Shown here piece by piece: positions 7,737-16,100 of a DNA stretch of 31,898 nucleotides (the stretch's first letter is position 1; every line of letters begins with the position of its first letter). The translations under genes were made by a program, and so were the position numbers. Source of the stretch: Bacteroidales bacterium UBA5266 (GTDB lineage: Bacteria; Bacteroidota; Bacteroidia; Bacteroidales; WCHB1-69); contig DHTG01000027.1 in NCBI GenBank assembly GCA_002411545.1, positions 1-31,898 of the forward strand. The letters run 5' to 3'. Under the pieces are notes generated by a model. It saw only the letters and a program-made list of their open reading frames with translations, did not search any database and had not been told where the DNA came from.

Positions 7737-8708
7737 ATGAATTATATTGTAGTAACAGGAGCTGCCGGATTTATTGGTAGTTGTTTGATACAAAAATTAT
7801 ATGACGAAGGCTATGAAAATATCGTTGCCGTCGATGATTTTTCCAAGCTTGAAAAGCTAAAAAATTTGGAAAACAAACCCTTTATTTTTAAAGTAAAACG
7901 TACAGAATTTTTTTCTTGGTTAGATGTAAATTATCAACAAGTTGATTTTATTTTGCATATAGGTGCACGCACCGATACCACAGAAACAAACTGGGAAATA
8001 TTTCAGGAGCTGAATGTAAATTATTCCCAACGAATGTGGGAGAATTGCGCTTATTATCAGATACCATTAATATATGCTTCTTCGGCAGCTACTTATGGAT
8101 TGGGAGAGCAAGGCTATGTAGATAATCATGCCGTAGTTGATAAGCTGAAACCATTGAATTTATACGGTGTTTCAAAAAATGAATTCGACAAATGGGCATT
8201 GAAACAAGAAGAAGAGCCTCCCTTTTGGGCCGGATTGAAGTTTTTTAATGTTTATGGTCCCAACGAATATCATAAAAACAGAATGGCATCGGTGGTTTAT
8301 CATGCTTTTAATCAAATTAAAGAAAGCGGATCGGTTCGGTTGTTCAAATCGCATAATGAAAATTATAAAGACGGCGAACAATTGCGTGATTTTATTTATG
8401 TTAAAGACCTGCTACAGCTAATCTTTTTTCTTATGAAATATCGCCCCGATTCCGGATTGTATAATGTGGGTACAGGTCAAGCCCGTTCTTTTTATGATTT
8501 GGTAAGTGCCGTATTTGCAGCCATGGGAAAAGATAAAAAAATTGAATTTATCGATACACCGGAAGATATACGCGATAAATATCAATATTTTACCGAAGCT
8601 AATATGGAAAAGTTGAGAGAAGCCGGATATACGAAAGCATTTACCTCACTGGAAGAAGGCGTGGATGATTATGTTAAAAATTATTTAACTCCTTCTTTGT
8701 ATTTATAA
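7737..8708 (+). CDS. hldD: ADP-L-glycero-D-manno-heptose 6-epimerase
   Basis: HldD (RfaD) converts ADP-D-glycero- to ADP-L-glycero-manno-heptose for the lipopolysaccharide inner core. The 323-residue protein has the NAD(P)-binding GxxGxxG motif at residues 8-14 (VTGAAGFIGS), the HIGARTDTTETNWE block characteristic of this epimerase rather than of GalE, the SSAATYG motif, the YxxxK pair at about Tyr143/Lys147 (YGVSK), and FFNVYGPNEYHKNRMASVVYH, also diagnostic. LRDFIYVKD and YNVGTGQARSF complete the fold. Length is normal and the start follows a well-placed -7 element. The ABC-F gene follows 67 bp downstream on the same strand. Confidence 0.93.
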   Translation: MNYIVVTGAAGFIGSCLIQKLYDEGYENIVAVDDFSKLEKLKNLENKPFIFKVKRTEFFSWLDVNYQQVDFILHIGARTDTTETNWEIFQELNVNYSQRMWENCAYYQIPLIYASSAATYGLGEQGYVDNHAVVDKLKPLNLYGVSKNEFDKWALKQEEEPPFWAGLKFFNVYGPNEYHKNRMASVVYHAFNQIKESGSVRLFKSHNENYKDGEQLRDFIYVKDLLQLIFFLMKYRPDSGLYNVGTGQARSFYDLVSAVFAAMGKDKKIEFIDTPEDIRDKYQYFTEANMEKLREAGYTKAFTSLEEGVDDYVKNYLTPSLYL

Positions 8709-8739
8709 GCTAATTTGTATTTTGTTGAAAGAAAGTTTT

Positions 8740-8754
8740 ACTATGAATCATAGT
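8740..8754 (+). promoter_or_regulatory. Short perfect dyad in the ABC-F leader
   Basis: ACTATG-AAT-CATAGT is a perfect 6-bp inverted repeat 21 bp before the ABC-F start codon. It could be an operator or a small leader hairpin; there is no T-run to make it a terminator. Confidence 0.3.
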
Positions 8755-8775
8755 ATAATATAAATTATTGTTTCC

Positions 8776-10719
8776 ATGATAAGTGTACAAAATCTGAGTA
8801 TTTATTTTTCAGATGAACCTTTGTTTAAAGAGGTCAGTTTTGTCGTAGCGGATAAGGATCGTATCGGGTTGGTGGGTAAGAATGGTGCCGGTAAAACGAC
8901 CTTATTAAAAATACTTTCCGGACAATTATATGCGGAAAATGGAAACATTGTCATTACGAAAGGCCATAGGATTGGTTATCTGCCGCAAGAAATGAATGTA
9001 GTTTCGAATAAAAACGTATGGGAAGAAACACTTACTGCATTTGCCGAAGTGAAACAAATAGAGGAACAAATCAATAAAATAAACCGCCGGTTAGCTCAAT
9101 ACGAAGACTATGAATCGAAGGAATATATGAACCTATTAACCACGTTAAGCGATTTAAATCATCAGCTTGAGTATATAGGAGCTAATCAAATGGAATCTAC
9201 TACCGAAAAAGTATTGGGTGGATTAGGGTTTTCTAAAAGTGATTTCTATCGACCCATGTGTGAGTTTAGTAGCGGGTGGCAAATGAGAGTGGCATTGGCA
9301 AAGCTTCTTCTTCAACATCCCGAAATTTTACTCTTAGATGAACCAACCAATCATTTGGATATTGAATCTATTCAATGGTTGGAAAGCTTTTTATACGAAT
9401 ACCAAGGAGCTGTTATTTTGGTTTCCCATGACCGAACTTTTCTCAACAAAGTGTGCAATCGAACCATTGAAATTACCTTGGGTAAAATCGAAGATTATAA
9501 TTGTAATTATTCAATCTATGTAGAGCGAAGAAAGGAACGCATGGCCAATCAAAAGCAAGCCTACGAAAATCAACAGCGAGAGGTCGAGGCCATAGAAAAT
9601 TTTATCAATCGTTTTCGCTATAAAGCTACCAAAGCAAAACAAGTCCAAAGTAGGCTTAAAATGCTTGAGAAAATGGATGTAATAGAAGTAGATGAAATCG
9701 ATACTTCCAAAATTCATTTTTTATTTCCTCCGGCGCCGAACTGCAATCGTGTGGTTTTTGAAGCGGAAAATCTTTCTAAAAAGTACGACGAGAAAGAAGT
9801 TCTGCGAAATGTTAATTTTGTGATAGAAAACCAAGAAAAAGTAGCTTTTATTGGAAAAAACGGGGAAGGTAAAACGACCTTAATGCGTATTTTACATCAT
9901 GAATTGGAATGCACATCAGGCATATTGCGTAGAGGTGAAATGGTAAAGATCGGATATTACGCTCAAAATCAAAATATACTATTAGACCCTCAAAAGACAG
10001 TGTTCGATTGTATGGATGAAGTGGCTGTTGGGGAGGTGAGGACGAAAATACGCGGGATATTGGGTAGTTTCTTGTTCTCAAGCGATGACATCGACAAGAA
10101 AATTGCGGTTTTGTCAGGAGGTGAAAAAGCTCGTTTGGCATTAGCTAAATTATTGCTGGAACCCTATAATGTGTTGTTGCTGGATGAGCCAACCAATCAT
10201 TTAGATATGGCTTCGAAAGATGTCTTGAAAAATGCTCTCTTACGCTATAACGGAACGTTAATCATAGTTTCACACGATAGAGATTTTTTGCAAGGACTTA
10301 CCGATAAAGTGTTTGAATTTAAAAACAAAACATTGAAAGTCCATTTGGGAGATATCCAAGATTACCTTGATAAAAATAAATTAGAATCATTACAACTCTT
10401 AAATACTTCAACTAAAACTTCTCAACATAGTATTGAGGATACGGAATCGGCAACAAAATTGCAATGGGAAAAGCAAAAACAAAAAGAAAGTACTATCCGT
10501 AAACTGGAAAAACAAATTCAAAAAATAGAAACTGATATACAAGCCAAAGAAACCTTGACAGAAGAAATCAATAAAAAATTATCTGACCCTAAACATTATG
10601 CTGATGAAATCAATGACGGAACATTGTATAATCAGTATAAATCCTTACAAAAAGAAATAGATAACTTATTGGAGCAATGGGAGCAATTATCCAACGATTG
10701 TGAAGTCCTAAAAGCATAA
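8776..10719 (+). CDS. ABC-F family ATPase (ribosome-associated type)
   Basis: A 647-residue protein with two ATP-binding cassettes and no membrane segments, the layout of ABC-F translation factors. Cassette 1 has Walker A GKNGAGKT (34-41), signature FSSGWQMR (about 157) and LLLDEPTNHLD; cassette 2 has GKNGEGKT (about 361), LSGGEKARLALAK (about 443) and LLLDEPTNHLD. Both have SHDR switch histidines. The linker between cassettes (about residues 245-315) is charged and helical with RFRYKATKAKQVQSRLKMLEKM, as in the family. A C-terminal coiled coil spans about 555-645. The layout best fits the Uup/YdiF-like housekeeping group; an antibiotic-resistance role is not indicated. The downstream T9SS gene is convergent, with only 17 bp between. 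Confidence 0.88.
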   Translation: MISVQNLSIYFSDEPLFKEVSFVVADKDRIGLVGKNGAGKTTLLKILSGQLYAENGNIVITKGHRIGYLPQEMNVVSNKNVWEETLTAFAEVKQIEEQINKINRRLAQYEDYESKEYMNLLTTLSDLNHQLEYIGANQMESTTEKVLGGLGFSKSDFYRPMCEFSSGWQMRVALAKLLLQHPEILLLDEPTNHLDIESIQWLESFLYEYQGAVILVSHDRTFLNKVCNRTIEITLGKIEDYNCNYSIYVERRKERMANQKQAYENQQREVEAIENFINRFRYKATKAKQVQSRLKMLEKMDVIEVDEIDTSKIHFLFPPAPNCNRVVFEAENLSKKYDEKEVLRNVNFVIENQEKVAFIGKNGEGKTTLMRILHHELECTSGILRRGEMVKIGYYAQNQNILLDPQKTVFDCMDEVAVGEVRTKIRGILGSFLFSSDDIDKKIAVLSGGEKARLALAKLLLEPYNVLLLDEPTNHLDMASKDVLKNALLRYNGTLIIVSHDRDFLQGLTDKVFEFKNKTLKVHLGDIQDYLDKNKLESLQLLNTSTKTSQHSIEDTESATKLQWEKQKQKESTIRKLEKQIQKIETDIQAKETLTEEINKKLSDPKHYADEINDGTLYNQYKSLQKEIDNLLEQWEQLSNDCEVLKA

Positions 10720-10736
10720 GATTTACTCCCTGATAT

Positions 10737-11939
10737 TTATTCTTTTATAAATTTCGTCACAAAAACGCCTTCTTCATGGCTGATTTTCAATACATACAAT
10801 CCTTTAGCGAGTTCTTGAACCGGAATAGAAATATTATCCTTGTCAAGGAGTTGACGTGAAATCGCTATGCCTTTCATGTCATAAATCATGAGGGTCGAAC
10901 CGGATGTGATGCCTTGAATGTTTATAGTTTCCTTCACCGGATTTGGATAGATGTTAATGTGTTCTACACAAGGACTATTGCTTTTAATATCAGTGAGAGC
11001 ATTGGTAAATTCAAAAATAGTATCCACCACATATATTTCTGTTGAGTTCACTATCATTGATTTGTAGGTATATCGTGAAACTCCTGTTTCATAAAAAGTT
11101 AAACTAGTAGTGTCGTAGGATAAGTATTTTATGTTGAGTATGTCGTTGCGGGAATTATACGTATAAAGAATTTTCTGTTCCACTAAAAAATCGTCAAACG
11201 AATCTCCTATAACGGTTTTTAACAGAGGATTAATATCTGGATATATATGCACTTCCGTAGGTTTATTGTTTGCATTATATTGTATGTCTGTTTTCATCAA
11301 TGATAAAGGAACGCTTTGATACACAAAAAACGTTGATATGTTTGTACAATTATACGTATTATCGTAAGTAAAAGTAAATTGTAAATCAAAGTTCGATTGT
11401 CCCATAGATACGTTTGCTAAGACATTTGAAGGATTATCTTGCTCATTAAAGGTATAATATCCTTTCATGTATTGACCCCAGGCATTAGATGTCCAGGTGT
11501 CGATTTGAAAAGAATCGCATATGTATAAGGGAATAGGTCCGGGAAACATTAGACTTAAAATATCTATCATTCCTTTTTGTGTTTCTTTTACGCCGTAATA
11601 CATGGTTTTATTTACAGGAACCATATTACTGGCATAATAAGTATAGTCTGTAACTATAATTATATAACCTTGGTAATCATACGTTGATTTTTGAATGGTG
11701 TCGCCAAAGCTATTGATGGTGAATTGAAGCTTTACCTTATCATTATTGTCATACAATGTATACGTTTTGTCAGGATCTTCTTGTTGCCCATTATTAATAG
11801 GGTAATAATCCTTTTCAATTACATTGCCCTTTGAATTATACGTAAATACGTTTATTGCTGATAGACTATTGGGTGTTTGTGCTTGCAAGGTGTGTAAGCA
11901 AATTATCAAGAGAATGGAGATTATACATTTAGTTTTCAT
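10737..11939 (-). CDS. T9SS type A sorting-domain protein
   Basis: A 400-residue secreted protein. A signal peptide (residues 1-20, ending LQA before Gln21) is followed by a beta-rich region with tyrosine/asparagine repeats of the kind TYNSKGNVIEKDYY, LYDNNDKVKL and FTYDNTYNC, reminiscent of YD/RHS-type strands. The last 75 residues are a type A T9SS sorting domain: HINIYPNPVKETINI, LMIYDMKGIAI, VQELAKGLYVLKI and the terminal VTKFIKE. Cargo function is unknown. It is transcribed alone and divergently from the DUF58 gene; a -7 element lies about 36 bp upstream of its start. Confidence 0.85.
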   Translation of the reverse strand: MKTKCIISILLIICLHTLQAQTPNSLSAINVFTYNSKGNVIEKDYYPINNGQQEDPDKTYTLYDNNDKVKLQFTINSFGDTIQKSTYDYQGYIIIVTDYTYYASNMVPVNKTMYYGVKETQKGMIDILSLMFPGPIPLYICDSFQIDTWTSNAWGQYMKGYYTFNEQDNPSNVLANVSMGQSNFDLQFTFTYDNTYNCTNISTFFVYQSVPLSLMKTDIQYNANNKPTEVHIYPDINPLLKTVIGDSFDDFLVEQKILYTYNSRNDILNIKYLSYDTTSLTFYETGVSRYTYKSMIVNSTEIYVVDTIFEFTNALTDIKSNSPCVEHINIYPNPVKETINIQGITSGSTLMIYDMKGIAISRQLLDKDNISIPVQELAKGLYVLKISHEEGVFVTKFIKE

Positions 11940-11974
11940 AGGAATGTGATTTTAAGATAAGCATTAAAATTGAT

Positions 11975-11982
11975 CAAAAATA
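11975..11982 (-). promoter_or_regulatory. -7 element for the T9SS type A gene
   Basis: The minus strand reads TATTTTTG (TAnnTTTG), 36 bp upstream of the ATG at 11939, in the 85-bp divergent gap. No equivalent was found for the DUF58 gene on the plus strand. Confidence 0.4.
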
Positions 11983-12024
11983 AAACGTTAAATCAAGCGT
12001 TATATTGTAAAAAAAGCAGAAATA

Positions 12025-12957
12025 ATGCCTTCAATTGATATACATCAGCTTCGACAGTTTGGTAATTTAGAACTATTAGCACGTCAACTGGTAGAGGGAT
12101 TTATTACCGGATTACACAAAAGTCCGTTTCACGGCTTTTCGGTCGAATTTGCCGAATACCGTCCTTATAATACCGGGGAGTCAACCCGAAATATCGATTG
12201 GAAGTTATACGGACGAACGGATAAATTGTTTGTCAAACAGTTTGAAGAAGAAACGAATTTACGTTGTCAAATCATTATTGATACCTCTTCTTCCATGTTT
12301 TTCCCGCAACGAAAAAGTTTATCTTTAGAGAATCCAAATAAAATATATTTTTCCGTATATGCAGCGGCGGCTATTATTCAAATGTTAAAACAACAACGAG
12401 ATGCCGTCGGATTAACGCTTTTTTCCAATCAAATTGACTTTCATTCCCGTGCTAAATCAAATAATGTTCATATTAAATTATTAATGACTGAGTTGGAAAA
12501 GCTTTTAGTCCAATATGATATAGAACATAAACAAACAACCAATGTAATTGATAATTTGCATGAAATAGCAGAACGTATTCATCGCCGATCTTTGGTTATT
12601 ATTTTTAGCGATATGTTCGACCACTACCATTCAAAGGATGATATGTTTTTGGCTTTACAACATTTACGTCATAATAAACATGATGTGATTTTGTTTCATG
12701 TGTATGATAAAGAGTTGGAAGTTAATTTCAATTTTGAAAATAAACCCTACAAGTTTATTGATATGGAATCAGGCGAAATGTTAAAAGTGAATGCCGCCGA
12801 AATGAAAGATTTGTATCGTAAATCTATTCAGAATTTTAAAAAAGAATTGAAGATACGATGTGGGCAATATCAAATTGACTTGGTTGAAACCAATATTAAT
12901 GAAGGCTTTTACAAAGTGTTACTTACCTATTTCTTGAAACGGCAACGTATGCCCTAA
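12025..12957 (+). CDS. DUF58 domain protein with VWA-like fold
   Basis: A 310-residue soluble protein of the DUF58 family, which usually works with a MoxR-type AAA ATPase in cofactor insertion or stress complexes. The family signature FHGFSVEFAEYRPYNTGES and NIDWKLYGRTDKLFVKQFEEE lies at about residues 33-78. The metal-binding DxSxS motif of VWA folds is present as DTSSSM from Asp86. The C-terminal half (IFSDMFDHYHSKDD, DVILFHVYDKELE) also fits the VWA-like fold. No MoxR or VWA/TPR partner gene adjoins it here, unlike the common Bacteroidota cluster. It is transcribed divergently from the T9SS type A gene; no TAnnTTTG was found upstream, the nearest being TATATTG at about 12002. Confidence 0.88.
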   Translation: MPSIDIHQLRQFGNLELLARQLVEGFITGLHKSPFHGFSVEFAEYRPYNTGESTRNIDWKLYGRTDKLFVKQFEEETNLRCQIIIDTSSSMFFPQRKSLSLENPNKIYFSVYAAAAIIQMLKQQRDAVGLTLFSNQIDFHSRAKSNNVHIKLLMTELEKLLVQYDIEHKQTTNVIDNLHEIAERIHRRSLVIIFSDMFDHYHSKDDMFLALQHLRHNKHDVILFHVYDKELEVNFNFENKPYKFIDMESGEMLKVNAAEMKDLYRKSIQNFKKELKIRCGQYQIDLVETNINEGFYKVLLTYFLKRQRMP

Positions 12958-13069
12958 ATATTTATTCTGTCATCTTTTTCTGGACATCGTAAAAAGAAAA
13001 AAGATATCTTTCCTCTATAAATTTTGAAATAAATTTTTATCCGTCTGTGTGTAATTGGATAATTTCATA

Positions 13070-13077
13070 TATATTTG
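13070..13077 (+). promoter_or_regulatory. -7 element before the T9SS type B gene
   Basis: TATATTTG matches TAnnTTTG, 45 bp before the ATG at 13123, in the 165-bp gap after the DUF58 gene. The same gap holds a palindrome AAAGATATCTTT at 13000-13011 of unknown meaning. Confidence 0.4.
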
Positions 13078-13122
13078 TAAAATTTTAATAATTATCTTTT
13101 GTAAGATGTTATTCAAGTATCG

Positions 13123-16100
13123 ATGAAACGTTTTCTTTTAAATATCATTTCATTATTATCTCTCGGCTTTATTTATGGGCAGGAGTTTAGTGGAAATACG
13201 GCATTTATAGAGAATAAAAATCAATGGGATTCTCATATTAAATTTAAAACCGAATTTAAAGGAGGCGCTATTTTCTTTGAAGAAAATTTGCTTACTTATG
13301 TTTTGCAGGATCGCGATGCTGTGGAACAAATACTGCATCGGAAATATGATAATACCGATGTTACCGATGTGAACGATTTATTGGTGTCGTATCATGCATT
13401 TAAAATTCATTATGAAAAATCACAAAAGCCAACAGCTATAAAAGGAGAGTCTGCGTATTCGGATTATATCAATTATTACATCGGTAACGACCCTTCGCAC
13501 TGGGCAAGTAAAGTGCCTAAATATCATAAGCTTATTTATGAAAATATTTATCCGGGTATACATTTGTGTTTTTATGAAAACAGGCTTTCCTTAAAGTATG
13601 AATTTATAGTTGAAAAAGGAATAAATCCCGAACTCATACGCATGAACTATGAAGGGGTTGATAAATTATACATAAAACAAGGAAACTTATATGTGATTTG
13701 TGGTAAACATGAGATTATTGAGTTGAAGCCCTATGCATATCAAAAAAATAAAGAAGGAGAAAATATTCCCATTGATTGCGAATGGTCAGTGAAAGGGAAA
13801 AGCGTACATTTTAAATTAGGAACATATGATAACAATCTTCCCTTAATCATCGACCCTACCTTAGTATTTTGTTCCTATTCAGGTTCCTATGTGGATAATT
13901 GGGGCTATAGTGCTACCTATGATAGCGAGGGAAACTTATACGGAGGAAGCAGTGTATTTGGAATTGATTATCCCGGCTTTCCAACCACAACCGGTGCTTA
14001 TCAAGATACATTTGGAGGAGGTTCGGAAGATATTGGAATCTTAAAGTTCAATTCGATAGGGAATACATTGGTGTATACCACTTATTTAGGAGGAAATGGA
14101 AGTGAAGTGCCACACAGTTTAATAGTAAATGACAATGATGAATTATATGTCTTGGCAAGTACCTCATCCACTAATTATCCGGTAACAACCAATGCTTTCG
14201 ATACTTCTTTCAACGGAGGAAAAATTTTTATCTTAACCAATGCCATTCAATACCTGACGGGATCTGATATTGCTATTACAAAATTCAGTGATGACGGCAC
14301 ACAGTTGTTAGGCTCGACTTATTTTGGAGGGTCGGGAAATGATGGGTTGAGTACCGATATTCGTCTTAGGAAAAATTATGCCGACGAAGTCAGAGGTGAA
14401 ATTATGGTAGATGAGTTCAGCAATGTATATATTGTATCAAGTACAAATTCAACCAATTTGCCAACATCCTCTACCGCTTTTCAACCTACTTACGGTGGCG
14501 GAGGACAAGATGGTTGCATTGCAAAATTCAATTATGATTTGAGTAATCTTATTTGGGCTTCCTATTTAGGAGGCGATAGTTCTGATGCCATTTATAGCAT
14601 GGCATTAGACCATAATTATAATCTTGTGGTATGCGGAGGTACGAATTCCAGAAATCTAAGCACTTCCTACGGTAGTGTTCAACCTTCATATGGGGGAGGC
14701 GTTACGGATGGATTTATTTATAAAATTTCTACTAACGGAAATCAGGTGTTGCATTCCACTTATTTAGGCAAAAACACCTATGACCAAACCTATTTAATTA
14801 AAGTAGATAGAAAAGACAATGTATATGTGATGGGTTTGACCGATGCCGCAGGTATGGCGTGGATACAAAATGCTTCCTGGTATATTTCAGGGGGAGGTCA
14901 ATTTGTTAGCAAACTATCAAGTAATCTATCGAACGTATTTTGGTCGACGGCTTTTGGAAGCGGACGTAGTGGACCCGATATTTCGCCAACGGCTTTGATG
15001 GTCGATTTGTGTAATTGTATCTATATATCCGGATGGGGTTCTCCGAAAGTAAATGTTAACGTCGGTAATACAAACTGTGGAACAAGCGGATTGCCAATCA
15101 GCGCCGATGCTTTTCAAACGACAACCGATAACAACGATTTTTATTTTATCAGTATTGACGAGAATGCTTCAAAATTGGTTTTTGCTACCTATTTTGGCGG
15201 ACATATATCAAGCGAACATGTTGATGGCGGCACCAGTCGTTTTGATAAAAAAGGGTGTATATATCAAGCTATTTGTTCCAGTTGCGGAGGGAATCAAGAT
15301 TTGCCCGTAACCCCCGGAGTGGTGAGTCAATCGAATAATAGTTATAATTGCAACCTCGGGGTAGTGAAAATAGATTTTATGTCGCCTTCCGTGGTGGCCG
15401 ATTTTGCCATACCCAATATAATATGTGCTCCCTTTACTGTCATTTTTGACAATCGTTCGCAGGATATTTCAAGTGCATCTACCGTTTATTTCTGGGATTT
15501 CGGAGACGGAAGCACGTCAAATCAAAAAAATCCTTCCCATTTATATACGCAATCAGGGGTATATAAAGTAATGTTGATAGTAACAGACACAGGAAGCTGT
15601 AATTATGCCGATACCTTAGTAAAAGAATTATTGGTATTGTCAAACACCAACGATACTCTCCCTATAAAACATATGTGCAAAGGCGACTTTGTACAAATTG
15701 GCATTTCTCCGGCCGGAAATCCGAACGTGAGTTATCAATGGAATCCTACAAATGATTTAAGTAATTCCAACATTGCCAACCCTATTGCCTCCAATCAATA
15801 CACCCAAACCTATACTTTATTTATTACCGACGGCTATTGTGTGGATACGTTTCGCCAAGAAGTGAATGTGATTCCTGTGTATTTGGATGCCGGTCCCGAA
15901 GATACGGCTTGTTTGGGCGATACCATAGTATTGCAAGCCGCAATGGCAGGAGGAACGGAATTTGTTTGGTCTTCAAACAGAAACTTTTCCGACACCTTAA
16001 ATCATCCCTTGTCGTATCCTATCGGTAAAGACGTGTTAACGAAATCGGGAATGTATTATATCAAAATGTCGAATCCTTATTGTTCCTTATATGATAGTGT

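Noticed and set aside
8776..10719. The ABC-F protein as an antibiotic-resistance factor.
   Set aside because: Linker length and motif pattern fit housekeeping Uup/YdiF-like members, and no attenuator leader is visible.
10720..10736. Possible bidirectional terminator between the ABC-F and T9SS type A genes.
   Set aside because: Only 17 bp separate the stops and no stem with a T-run could be found there.
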